A stretch of 7,106 nt of DNA from an uncultured Desulfovibrionaceae bacterium (GCA_949427775.1 CASQEL010000106.1:1-7106), one strand, 5' to 3'. Numbered from the stretch's first letter, positions 1 to 5,530 are shown. A program made the numbers and translations. Notes: generated from the letters alone by a model not told the origin.

Positions 1-82
1 GCCGGAGCAGAGAGGCCACCATTTCAGGATCGGTGAACAGACTTTTATAGGCGGCATCGTGCCGATAGCGTGTTTTCGGCAT
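1..82 (-). CDS. Rpn family recombination-promoting nuclease / transposase_31 protein, N-terminal fragment
   Basis: Only the first 27 codons are inside the window; the gene runs off the left edge. The reading frame starts at ATG 82-80 and begins MPKTRYRHDAAYKSLF, followed by TDPEMVASLLR. The pattern 'HDxxYKxLFxxPEMVxxLL' is the usual start of Rpn/YhgA-like proteins (PD-(D/E)XK nucleases, formerly called putative transposases), which act on DNA in the cytoplasm and are common in mobile or accessory regions. The ribosome-binding site is weak (GCGAG about 5 nt upstream). The start lies 17 nt after the stop of the flagellin remnant on the same strand, so the two could be co-transcribed. The catalytic residues are beyond the window and cannot be checked. 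The family call rests on this short N-terminal signature. Confidence 0.75.
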   Translation of the reverse strand, partial: MPKTRYRHDAAYKSLFTDPEMVASLLR

Positions 83-99
83 GTGGACTCGCTGGAATA

Positions 100-294
100 T
101 CAGCCGTTCAGCAGGCTGAGCAACATACGGGGGGAGCTGTTGGCATGTGTCAGCATGGCCACAGCCGACTGTGCAAGAATCTGATTCCGTACAAATTCGG
201 TCATTTCCGTCGCCACATCGGTATCCGAGATGCGCGATTCCGAGGCTTGCAGGTTTTCGGCCTGGATGCGCCCGGAAGGACGCTTGCGGTCTGG
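100..294 (-). pseudogene. Flagellin C-terminal remnant
   Basis: The minus-strand frame ending in TGA at 102-100 carries a typical flagellin D0/D1 C-terminal helix: GRIQAENLQASESRISDTD, then VATEMTEFVRNQILAQSAVA, ending in PRMLLSLLNG. These residues form the inner core helix through which flagellin subunits pack in the filament. Only about 55 recognisable residues remain. The same frame has a TAG at 297-295, and no start codon or flagellin-like sequence could be followed further upstream in any frame with confidence. A frame change near 265-275 is possible, because a neighbouring frame has a helix-like stretch (GALSQTASVLPG), but I cannot show homology there. A full flagellin is usually about 280-500 residues, so this is a broken gene or a duplicated tail, not a working copy. 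It is followed after 17 nt by the Rpn-type gene. Confidence 0.75.
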
Positions 295-541
295 CTAAGC
301 GCACCATGACCGATCAGGCCGTAGCCGCCATCTACAAAACCGCGCTGTAGCCCTGATACAGGACGGAATCCGACTTCTTCCGGCACAGAGGCCGGAAGGC
401 GTTTTGACGTTTTAAGGGTAGCCTTTGGTACCTTGCCTGCCGCAACGCCGCAGGACGGAAAAGACGGCGATTCATGGACGGCGTTGCACTGGGGGCTGCC
501 CCAAGGTCAGCCCCCAAATAATACTATTCGCCGATCAAATG
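276..541. other. Non-coding stretch between the flagellin remnant and the autotransporter
   Basis: No convincing gene is present. Two hairpins are visible: one at 490-516, treated separately as the probable autotransporter terminator, and a perfect 8-bp stem CTTCCGGC/GCCGGAAG with a 6-nt loop at 377-398. The latter is followed on the plus strand by a T-rich stretch (399-414), so it could end plus-strand transcription, but no plus-strand gene precedes it. The flagellin body that should lie here on the minus strand is absent or unrecognisable. Confidence 0.5.
490..516 (-). terminator. Probable hairpin terminator of the autotransporter gene
   Basis: A 9-bp perfect stem (TGGGGGCTG paired with CAGCCCCCA) with a 9-nt loop starts about 25 nt downstream of the autotransporter stop codon (542-544). 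There is no U-tract after the stem on the minus strand, so it is not a canonical intrinsic terminator. The position and strength of the stem still make transcript ending or 3'-end protection the simplest reading. Confidence 0.5.
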
Positions 542-3064
542 TTAAAACTCGTAGCGGAATGTACCAAAGACTCCATGTGAGGAGCTCTCCGCGCCAAACT
601 GCCCTGCATAGTTCAGCCCGAATTTGAGATTTTCGTTCCCAATCTCAAAGCCGGCAGTACCTCCATAAGTTATATAATCCATTGTTTTTGTTTTTATTTC
701 AGCATCTCCAGGCACGCCGCAGAAATTTATGGAGGTCTGCGCCTTGATATCCCCAGTGGCCGGCGTCACGTTCAGGTCAAGCGTTGGCTTGAAAGCCCAA
801 CCATTACTCAGCTTAAACTGTTTTGTCATGCTGACGCCGACAGGGAATGTCCAGATGTTCTGGGTAAAGGAATCGCCCTCGGCAACGTTGCCGCCACTCT
901 TGATGTCATAGGAATCTGTATTCAGATTGATATAGCGGAAACCAATATGGGGGATAATATCCATAATACTGGTGGTAAACTTATACTCCGCTCGCAGTCC
1001 TGTATTGATGGCCCAGGCTGTAATGTCGCTTTTCAAGTCGTCCATCTGCATGGCATCAGGCAAATCCTGCTTAAGTTTATTATATGTTGAAGTATAAAAG
1101 ATATCAGCGGTAAGTCCAAAATTGTTTTTACTCCAACCAGCGTATGCGCCAACTCCCCAGAAGTTCATGTTGTTGGTGGTTTTGTTTAGATCACCCGATC
1201 CTTCACCATAACCACCGCCTATATTGAAGGTAATACCAGCACGGATTGCATCGTCAAAAGTGTAGTCCGCGCCAATGGCGACACCCCCCAGTTTCCCATT
1301 ATAGTCATAATCAAAATTTCCTGCTTCCATGCCGAAACCGTTGACACTTCTGAACAGCGGCATAATCCAGAGGGCAAGGTTGCGCTTTTGAGTATTTTGA
1401 TTGGCTATTATATTGCCTTGATCATCTACTGACAGTATTCCACTTTGGGGTTGTGACATATTCGTACGTTGTGTTACTGCCGTTCCTGCTGCTTCACTGG
1501 CTGCCAATGTCATTTGAGGCGCCATACCGACAACTGCCATTCGAGCCGCGCTTTCAAGTGTACGAGTCGCCACGGAAGGATTATTCTGCAGATAATCCTG
1601 ATGTGTCAGTCGAGTCATAAAGCGGATGCCAAGGGAATCAGAAAAAGGATCGTTCAATCCTGCTGCGTAAAGATTGCTTACAAGAGTGCCAAGCTCGCCT
1701 GTAAGCCCAGGCAATGCCTTGCCTACAGTGGCAATTCTGTTATTCAGTCTGCCGTCGGGTCCCAGTGTGCTTGTTATCATGCTGTTGTCGGTGGTCAGGA
1801 TAAGGTCATTTGCGGAGAATGGAAGTACCTTACCCGCGCTATCTGCAAAGAGAGAGACAGCATCGTCGCCAACTTTGGCATTTTGAATGTGCACCTGCAC
1901 ATCATTGAGAATATTTGTGGCAGTAACCCCAGAGAAAACGGAAGAATTCTTCAGGGAAGTTTGGTCGACAATCAACGCCGCGCGACTTCCAAGAGTGATC
2001 ATTCCCGTGGTGGCCGCTTGCGAAGCAGGTGCGCTGCCTATAGAGAAATTTGTGCCGCTAATATCCAGGGGCTTCGTGCCAATATACGCCCCTCCTGAGG
2101 TATTGACACCAAAAGATGCGGCATTAGCAAGAACCGTTTTTAATCCAGACATGTCTGTCCCATGAGCAAGAACTCCACCCTCCGCAATGGTGATGTTACC
2201 TTGCGGCGCGGGCATGTCGTTTACAGCTATTTTACCTCCGGCATTAATATTTAATGATATTTGACCACCAGCACTGCCTGGCGCGGCAACGCTTGCAGCG
2301 CATCCCATAATACTTGTAGTATTGCTGTGTATAAAGCGCTGTGCCTCAAGATCGCCTGAAACTGTAATAGTTCCACTATTGGTAAATGTTCCTACACGTA
2401 CAGTGCCCCTATTTGTCGTGTTGGTAATATTTATGGTGCCACTATTTGCAAGTGTATTTGAAGAAAGAGTTGCCCCCTTAACGTTAATAGTTCCACTGTT
2501 GGCAAGAGTTTTTGATATTGTTACATTTAAATTCCCGTTTTCATTGGTCGGATCTTCAGACTCTCTATTGCCAGTGAGATTTAGGGTTCCGGTAGCTGTA
2601 TTTGTCAGATCACTAATAAAGGCATCCCCTTCTTTGAAACTAATGTTCTTACTGTTTTCAAGAGTGTTAACTTCAAATGTGCCGGCGAAAGTTGTCAAGT
2701 CTCCATTATTGGTCAACTTGTTCCCAACATTTAACGGTACGTCAGAAAGTTGCATGCTTCCTTGGTTTATAATGTCGCCAGCACCCAAGCCTTTTTTGGA
2801 TATAGATATATTTCCGTTATTGGTAAGCGTCTTTATGGCGGGAGCCCCCTGATTCAGGGCTGTATCATCCAGGGTGTCGCCCGCCCCAATCGTAACGTTT
2901 CCATCTGCATCCGGACCAACAATGGCAGCGCTCACTATTGCTGCTCCCCCGAAAAATAGCATTGTCGCCACCGCCAAACTGCCAAATATATTAAGCAAAT
3001 GGCATTTTTTAAGTACGGCACTGTATCGATTGAGTAAATTCCCCAAAGCTCCACGTGTCTGCAT
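542..3064 (-). CDS. Autotransporter outer membrane beta-barrel domain protein (type Va secretion)
   Basis: An 840-residue protein exported by Sec and displayed on the cell surface by its own C-terminal barrel. The start ATG 3064-3062 is chosen because GAGGAG lies about 7 nt upstream; in-frame ATGs at 3079 and 3136 lack such a site. Residues 1-22 are basic and polar, 23-46 are hydrophobic (FGSLAVATMLFFGGAAIVSA), with likely signal cleavage near residue 46. Residues about 47-490 are the passenger, rich in N, T, S and G, with repeated beta-helix turns: LTNNGNI (80), LTNNGDL (117), LENSKNI (135), LANSGTI (187), LANSGTI (205), FTNSGTI (227). A helical segment near 494-536 fits the linker that threads the pore. 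Residues about 565-840 are the barrel, beginning NLALWIMPLFRS and ending in the aromatic FRYEF expected for BAM insertion. No protease triad is evident, so an adhesin-like or structural surface role is inferred; the ligand is unknown. The gene is visibly more AT-rich than its neighbours, which suggests horizontal acquisition. It appears monocistronic. Confidence 0.9.
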   Translation of the reverse strand: MQTRGALGNLLNRYSAVLKKCHLLNIFGSLAVATMLFFGGAAIVSAAIVGPDADGNVTIGAGDTLDDTALNQGAPAIKTLTNNGNISISKKGLGAGDIINQGSMQLSDVPLNVGNKLTNNGDLTTFAGTFEVNTLENSKNISFKEGDAFISDLTNTATGTLNLTGNRESEDPTNENGNLNVTISKTLANSGTINVKGATLSSNTLANSGTINITNTTNRGTVRVGTFTNSGTITVSGDLEAQRFIHSNTTSIMGCAASVAAPGSAGGQISLNINAGGKIAVNDMPAPQGNITIAEGGVLAHGTDMSGLKTVLANAASFGVNTSGGAYIGTKPLDISGTNFSIGSAPASQAATTGMITLGSRAALIVDQTSLKNSSVFSGVTATNILNDVQVHIQNAKVGDDAVSLFADSAGKVLPFSANDLILTTDNSMITSTLGPDGRLNNRIATVGKALPGLTGELGTLVSNLYAAGLNDPFSDSLGIRFMTRLTHQDYLQNNPSVATRTLESAARMAVVGMAPQMTLAASEAAGTAVTQRTNMSQPQSGILSVDDQGNIIANQNTQKRNLALWIMPLFRSVNGFGMEAGNFDYDYNGKLGGVAIGADYTFDDAIRAGITFNIGGGYGEGSGDLNKTTNNMNFWGVGAYAGWSKNNFGLTADIFYTSTYNKLKQDLPDAMQMDDLKSDITAWAINTGLRAEYKFTTSIMDIIPHIGFRYINLNTDSYDIKSGGNVAEGDSFTQNIWTFPVGVSMTKQFKLSNGWAFKPTLDLNVTPATGDIKAQTSINFCGVPGDAEIKTKTMDYITYGGTAGFEIGNENLKFGLNYAGQFGAESSSHGVFGTFRYEF
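2369..2507 (-). repeat. Imperfect tandem repeats coding for 'NSGTI' turns in the autotransporter passenger
   Basis: Three near-identical DNA blocks occur near 2369-2388, 2434-2453 and 2488-2507. Each reads, on the plus strand, like 'AT(A/G)GT(T/G)CCACT(A/G)TT(G/T)G' and encodes the A/T-N-S-G-T-I turn on the minus strand. Spacing is irregular (about 65 and 54 nt), so this looks like an evolved beta-helix repeat rather than a fresh tandem array. Recombination between blocks could change passenger length. Confidence 0.6.
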
Positions 3065-3098
3065 TGCTCTACTCCTCATGTAAAGTAATTTTTTCCGT

Positions 3099-3216
3099 AA
3101 AGTGTACTTTAAAGTAAGGAGGAACAAAGGGGACATTTGTTGTCCGGAGAGGTTTGACAGGGGCTGTTTTCTTATCTACAAGAAGAGGAAACCGATTTTC
3201 CCAAAAAGTACACTTT
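3099..3216. repeat. Pair of 12-bp inverted repeats (AAAGTGTACTTT) flanking a promoter-like segment
   Basis: AAAGTGTACTTT is on the plus strand at 3099-3110, and its exact reverse complement AAAGTACACTTT is at 3205-3216, leaving 94 bp between them. Each copy is itself nearly palindromic (AAAGT-GT-ACTTT), so they may be protein-binding sites as well as recombination sites. The left copy lies 35 nt upstream of the autotransporter start codon. The enclosed segment contains a TTGACA promoter-like sequence directed away from the gene and a small hairpin (GGACA/TGTCC, 3131-3145). Flanking bases outside the 12 bp do not match. Confidence 0.7.
3154..3182 (+). promoter_or_regulatory. Promoter-like sequence inside the inverted-repeat segment, pointing away from the autotransporter
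   Basis: A perfect -35 TTGACA (3154-3159) is followed after 17 bp by TACAAG (3177-3182), four of six matches to the -10 consensus. In the present orientation it would transcribe rightward into sequence without a gene. If the segment between the two 12-bp repeats were inverted, the -10 would lie at about 3133-3138 reading leftward, placing a start site roughly 60 nt upstream of the autotransporter ATG. No comparably good minus-strand promoter was found between 3065 and 3216. A single TTGACA can occur by chance in a region of this size. Confidence 0.4.
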
Positions 3217-3660
3217 GTTAGAAGCCATTCATAATGCCCGTGCACTGGCTTCCAGGGGCAGCCCTCAGTAATCCGCCGTCCGCGAAAAGCCGGGTTCACT
3301 CGCAAAACCGCGTTTTGGTCGAGTCAGCCAATGCTCGTACCGCGGAGCAAATCCCCCCGGCCTGAGTTTTTCGCGCATGGCCTGATACAGCGGGCGCTGA
3401 AAATCCTTTCCCGGTATTCCCTGGTGTACGTGCGATTTTCGGTCCCCAGGTGCGCGCTCCGGGAACAGGCCGCATCTTCAATGTACCATGCTTCGGCGGC
3501 GAGAGCTGACGATCGCAACCATCGCCCGCGCGGCAATCGCACGAACAAAGCTACTCTATCGAAAATATTGCTACTCCATACGCCGGGCACTACAGGATTT
3601 CTTTGTTGTTTCAAAAAAGCATGCGTTTATTGCGCTTGCCCTGTGAAGCCGCGAGACTTC
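3217..3660. other. Intergenic region without a convincing gene
   Basis: Several open frames cross this stretch on both strands, but none has a good ribosome-binding site, a recognisable domain or gene-like composition. It contains one copy of a degenerate intergenic repeat (3259-3292) and a small hairpin CAAAAC-CGC-GTTTTG (3303-3317). The rest may be decayed coding sequence, but I could not identify the source. Confidence 0.5.
3259..3292 (+). repeat. Dispersed intergenic repeat, copy A
   Basis: Positions 3261-3292 match 5221-5252 at 28 of 32 bases, including an exact 14-bp block CGCCGTCCGCGAAA. The first 12 bases (CAGCCCTCAGTA, 3259-3270) also match exactly the reverse complement of 5373-5384. 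This copy lies just beyond the right inverted repeat upstream of the autotransporter. Confidence 0.6.
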
Positions 3661-3662
3661 TC

Positions 3663-3690
3663 TTGACATATTATTAAAAATTATTATCGA
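3663..3690 (+). promoter_or_regulatory. Probable promoter of the small conserved protein gene
   Basis: TTGACA (3663-3668) is followed by a strikingly AT-rich stretch (3669-3694) in an otherwise GC-rich area. The best -10 match at normal spacing is TATCGA (3685-3690, 16-bp spacer); other AT-rich hexamers nearby could serve. This implies a leader of about 100 nt before the ATG at 3798, including a small CGACG/CGTCG hairpin near 3730-3746. Confidence 0.5.
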
Positions 3691-3797
3691 TAAAAGAACG
3701 GCAAAAAACAGTTTCGGCCTGCGGAGCGGTCGACGGATGCGCGTCGGACATGTTCCGTTCCGGAGAGCCGCGGCATCATACAGACAAGGAGCCTGCC

Positions 3798-4148
3798 ATG
3801 TCCGCAGCAACAAACCTGAAAGCGTTCGGCGCCTGTCCCATCGACTGGAACATGACCCCGGAACATGCCGTCACCATGTATCTTGAATGGGGCAACAACG
3901 ATTGGCATGCCGAATATCCTCCGGTCCGCTCCAAGGACGACTACTCCATGTATTTTGTGGTGGATACCTGGCAGGAGCATCCCGTGGTTCGTCTGGTGCG
4001 GCGCAACTCCGAGGCCGCCGTGGATTTGGCGGAAGTTCCCCTGCCCCAGGATCTGGCAGACGGATTCCGGGCGGAATACGGAAAATTGCGCGGCATTTTC
4101 GAGCCGACGCCCGCCATCAAGGAGTGGCTCAGAGCGGAAATGGAATGA
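3798..4148 (+). CDS. Conserved small protein of Desulfovibrio (DVU0772-like), function unknown
   Basis: A 116-residue soluble protein with no signal peptide, membrane segment or cysteine cluster. The start at 3798 follows AAGGAG with about 7 nt spacing; an upstream in-frame ATG at 3750 has no such site. Recognisable blocks are CPIDWNMTPEHAVTMYLEWG (about residues 13-32), SKDDYSMYFVVDTW and VVRLVRRNSEAAVDLAEVPL, then a charged helical C-terminus ending EWLRAEME. It is rich in Trp, Tyr and acidic residues. From memory it resembles a family named after D. vulgaris locus DVU0772, which appears restricted to sulfate reducers of this group; I know no biochemical function for it. It stands alone, converging on mdtI, with its own probable promoter. 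The gene is very likely real; what it does is unknown. Confidence 0.85.
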   Translation: MSAATNLKAFGACPIDWNMTPEHAVTMYLEWGNNDWHAEYPPVRSKDDYSMYFVVDTWQEHPVVRLVRRNSEAAVDLAEVPLPQDLADGFRAEYGKLRGIFEPTPAIKEWLRAEME

Positions 4149-4340
4149 TGCCCGCCGCTCCGCGCCGCTGCTGCGGGATTTCCGGCGGCGGGCAGAGACG
4201 CTTCGATGGCCTGTACGCGGCGTTCGGACCACCCCGGGACAGGTACGCGGACAAGCCCCTGTTCGCCGGATGCGCGGCGGCGCGTTCAACGGAGCGGGCG
4301 GGACAAGACGCGCCCGGCGGGAAACGCCGGTCCGGCGGCG
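4149..4340. other. Convergent intergenic region with back-to-back hairpins
   Basis: The space between two convergent genes holds a hairpin at each side. A 9-bp stem GCCCGCCGC/GCGGCGGGC at 4150-4193 begins immediately after the stop of the small conserved gene. A 6-bp stem CCGGCG/CGCCGG with a 5-nt loop (4314-4330) lies 10 nt after the mdtI stop. Neither has a U-tract, so they are plausible but non-canonical terminators for plus and minus transcription. The long open frames across this GC-rich stretch are not credible genes. Confidence 0.45.
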
Positions 4341-4679
4341 TCAACTCAGGCGCAACGCCGTCATGCCGCCCACCAGCAGAGCCATGCCGACCCAGGCGCA
4401 CGGTCTGAGCCGTTGTCCGAACAACGCCCATCCGCCCAGCGACGTGCCCAGAATGCCGAATCCGCCCCACATGGCATAGGCCACAGCCAAATCCATGCCG
4501 CGCACGGCGAAGGAAAGCATGACGAAGGCCAACCCCACCAGAGACAGCGCCAGCAGGCCGTGAAACCGCCGTCGGAAACCGTCCGAGCGGGCCAGCAGCA
4601 GGTTGGCGCACACATCCAGCGCCGCGGCGAGGATTACCAGCAGGACAGAGACGCTGAAAAAGGAATGCGAGGCGTCCAT
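4341..4679 (-). CDS. mdtI: Small multidrug resistance (SMR) exporter subunit, MdtI-like
   Basis: A 112-residue inner-membrane protein with four transmembrane helices, the usual SMR size. In E. coli MdtI pairs with MdtJ to export spermidine using the proton gradient. Family landmarks are the loop ARSDGFRRRFHGLLALS (30-46), the block GMDLAVAYAMWGGFGILGTS (61-80) and GWALFGQRL (83-91). Aligned to E. coli MdtI, the functional residues Asp60, Trp68 and Trp81 correspond to Asp63, Trp71 and Trp84 here. The central helix-1 carboxylate (Glu19 in E. coli) is Asp22 in 'LDVCAN', and Glu5 has no equivalent, so substrate or pKa may differ. The start ATG 4679-4677 is 2 nt after the mdtJ stop, so translation is probably coupled. 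The MdtI-type loop and WGGFG motif separate it from EmrE-like homodimers. Polyamine export is inferred from the family. Confidence 0.9.
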   Translation of the reverse strand: MDASHSFFSVSVLLVILAAALDVCANLLLARSDGFRRRFHGLLALSLVGLAFVMLSFAVRGMDLAVAYAMWGGFGILGTSLGGWALFGQRLRPCAWVGMALLVGGMTALRLS

Positions 4680-4681
4680 GA

Positions 4682-5113
4682 TCACTCGCCTCCCCGCGTC
4701 GCCGCGACGGGCGCGGAGGTTCCGGCCGTTTGGCGGGCCCCGCTCCGCGCCGCGCGCGAGGCTCCGTGTCCCGTGCCGTGGTGAATGAGCAGCGCGCCGG
4801 TCAGCACCGCGCACAACGCCAGAAAGCGCAAGATGTTCATGGGTTCGTCCAGAATCAGCACGCTGGACAGAGTGATCAGCGTCAGTCCCAACCCTTCCCA
4901 GAAGGCGAAGGCCACGCCTACGGGCAGGCCCGTGGTGGACAGCGACAGCAGATAGTAGGACAGGGCGATGAGAACCAGCATTCCCGCGATGCCCGCCTGG
5001 GCGGCGAAAGGCCATGTCCAGCCCTGTGAAAGTTTCATGAAGGTGGTGCCGCCCACTTCAAGGACGATGGCGCCCAGCAGGCAGATCCAGTGATATAAAC
5101 GGGGTGAAGACAT
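4682..5113 (-). CDS. mdtJ: Small multidrug resistance (SMR) exporter subunit, MdtJ-like
   Basis: A 143-residue inner-membrane protein, partner of the downstream MdtI-like subunit. The start ATG 5113-5111 has GGGAG 7 nt upstream; the open frame continues further upstream but without a better site. Helix 1 carries the essential SMR glutamate (Glu19 in 'VLEVGGTTFMK'). Other family marks are LSYYLLSLS (51-59), VGVAFAFWEGLGLTLITLSS (65-84) and ILDEPMN (87-93). Compared with E. coli MdtJ, the residues matching Trp5, Glu15, Tyr45 and Glu82 are present, while Tyr61 corresponds to Phe69. The family is about 110-120 residues long; here a tail of about 30 residues rich in A, G, R and T (after residue 112) is extra and probably disordered in the cytoplasm. 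It is first in a two-gene operon. The long upstream leader suggests post-transcriptional control. Confidence 0.9.
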   Translation of the reverse strand: MSSPRLYHWICLLGAIVLEVGGTTFMKLSQGWTWPFAAQAGIAGMLVLIALSYYLLSLSTTGLPVGVAFAFWEGLGLTLITLSSVLILDEPMNILRFLALCAVLTGALLIHHGTGHGASRAARSGARQTAGTSAPVAATRGGE

Positions 5114-5218
5114 AATGACGCTCCCGGCGCGTGACGCGCTTGCGCGCCCACGGAAGCCCGTGGACGGAAAAAACTCGGTATGTGGAAACAATGCCGTTCA
5201 GAGCAAAAACGGCCCGGT

Positions 5219-5252
5219 CAGCCATCAGTAAAACGCCGTCCGCGAAACGCCG
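5219..5252 (+). repeat. Dispersed intergenic repeat, copy B
   Basis: Matches copy A (3261-3292) at 28 of 32 bases over 5221-5252, sharing the exact block CGCCGTCCGCGAAA. It lies inside the mdtJI leader. Because both copies are outside genes and in the same orientation, they look like a small genomic repeat family rather than shared coding sequence. Confidence 0.6.
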
Positions 5253-5350
5253 CATGGTTTCGACCGACACGGCGCAAGGCCGATATGGGGCGAAGCCGCA
5301 GTGAACCCGCCGCAAGGTCAATGCTTGCCTTGCGCTACGGGACGGAACAC

Positions 5351-5384
5351 GGCGCTCTTGCGGCAGACGAGGTACTGAGGGCTG
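5351..5384 (-). repeat. Dispersed intergenic repeat, degenerate copy C
   Basis: On the minus strand this begins with CAGCCCTCAGTA (5384-5373), identical to the first 12 bases of copy A. It continues with a looser match (about two thirds identical) ending in GCCG. It overlaps the branched part of the mdtJI leader in the opposite orientation to copy B. The exact 12-bp core is certain; membership of the same family is likely but not proven. Confidence 0.4.
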
Positions 5385-5477
5385 ACCCTAGAGCTGGGAA
5401 CGCCAGTAGCGTTCTTCGGAGAAACCGCGCTGGGGATGCGACGGTATGAGGGAGGGCGAAAACATACGCATAGACGC

Positions 5478-5506
5478 ACTATATACGCGCGGAAGGCGGA
5501 AGGCAA
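5478..5506 (-). promoter_or_regulatory. Probable sigma-70 promoter of the mdtJI leader
   Basis: Reading leftward, TTGCCT (5506-5501) is separated by exactly 17 bp from TATAGT (5483-5478), which match the -35 and -10 consensus at four and five of six positions. The implied start near 5471 coincides with the first base of a hairpin (5436-5471), which supports it. It is the best promoter match found upstream of mdtJ, despite the distance of about 360 nt. Confidence 0.55.
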
Positions 5507-5530
5507 GCCCCGCCGCCGGGCGCGCCGGGA

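Larger units (their letters stand above)
5114..5471 (-). promoter_or_regulatory. Long structured 5' leader of mdtJI (candidate cis-regulatory RNA)
   Basis: From the predicted start near 5471 to the mdtJ ATG there are about 355 nt and no credible gene. Reading the minus strand, the first 36 nt can fold on themselves (ATGC with GCAT, GTATG with CATAC, 5436-5471). Next is a compact multi-branched region closed by CGCTAC/GTAGCG (5406-5411 with 5333-5338). It includes AGGG-loop-CCCT (5378-5389) and CTGG-loop-CCAG (5394-5406), which compete with a TACTG/CAGTA stem (5404-5408 with 5373-5377). Then follow CGCAAGG/CCTTGCG (5311-5334) and GCCGTT/AACGGC (5193-5213), the last trailed by ATTGTTT on the minus strand, a weak attenuator-like arrangement. 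No known guanidine or other SMR-linked riboswitch consensus was matched. A regulatory role is inferred. Confidence 0.4.

Noticed and set aside
1469..2098. Long plus-strand open frames inside the autotransporter (also 2322-2852)
   Set aside because: They are antisense shadows of the passenger repeats. The minus-strand frame has a signal peptide, barrel domain and terminal aromatic residue, and explains the region fully.
3331..3666. A 111-codon plus-strand open frame
   Set aside because: It has no plausible ribosome-binding site, no recognisable motif, and a composition (many R, S, C, P) typical of chance frames in GC-rich DNA; the promoter of the next gene overlaps its end.
3669..3694. Fur-box-like AT-rich sequence upstream of the small conserved gene
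   Set aside because: It has only loose resemblance to GATAAT-type repeats; ordinary promoter AT-richness accounts for it.
4129..4784. Several open frames of 160-200 codons on both strands around the mdtI gene and the intergenic region before it
   Set aside because: They are Arg, Pro and Gly-rich frames caused by high GC; the SMR genes explain the coding signal.
5333..5425. Guanidine-I (ykkC) riboswitch upstream of the SMR genes
   Set aside because: The minus strand has CTCTAGGGT, which recalls the conserved CTAGGGT element. The later required elements (the GGTCCGAGAG-type block and ACGG...AAAGCCCGGGAG) are absent, so the match is not enough.
5058..5449. Open frames in the mdtJI leader (minus 5321-5058, plus 5180-5449)
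   Set aside because: They have no good start sites or known motifs, and one overlaps the mdtJ start; RNA structure and repeats explain the sequence better.
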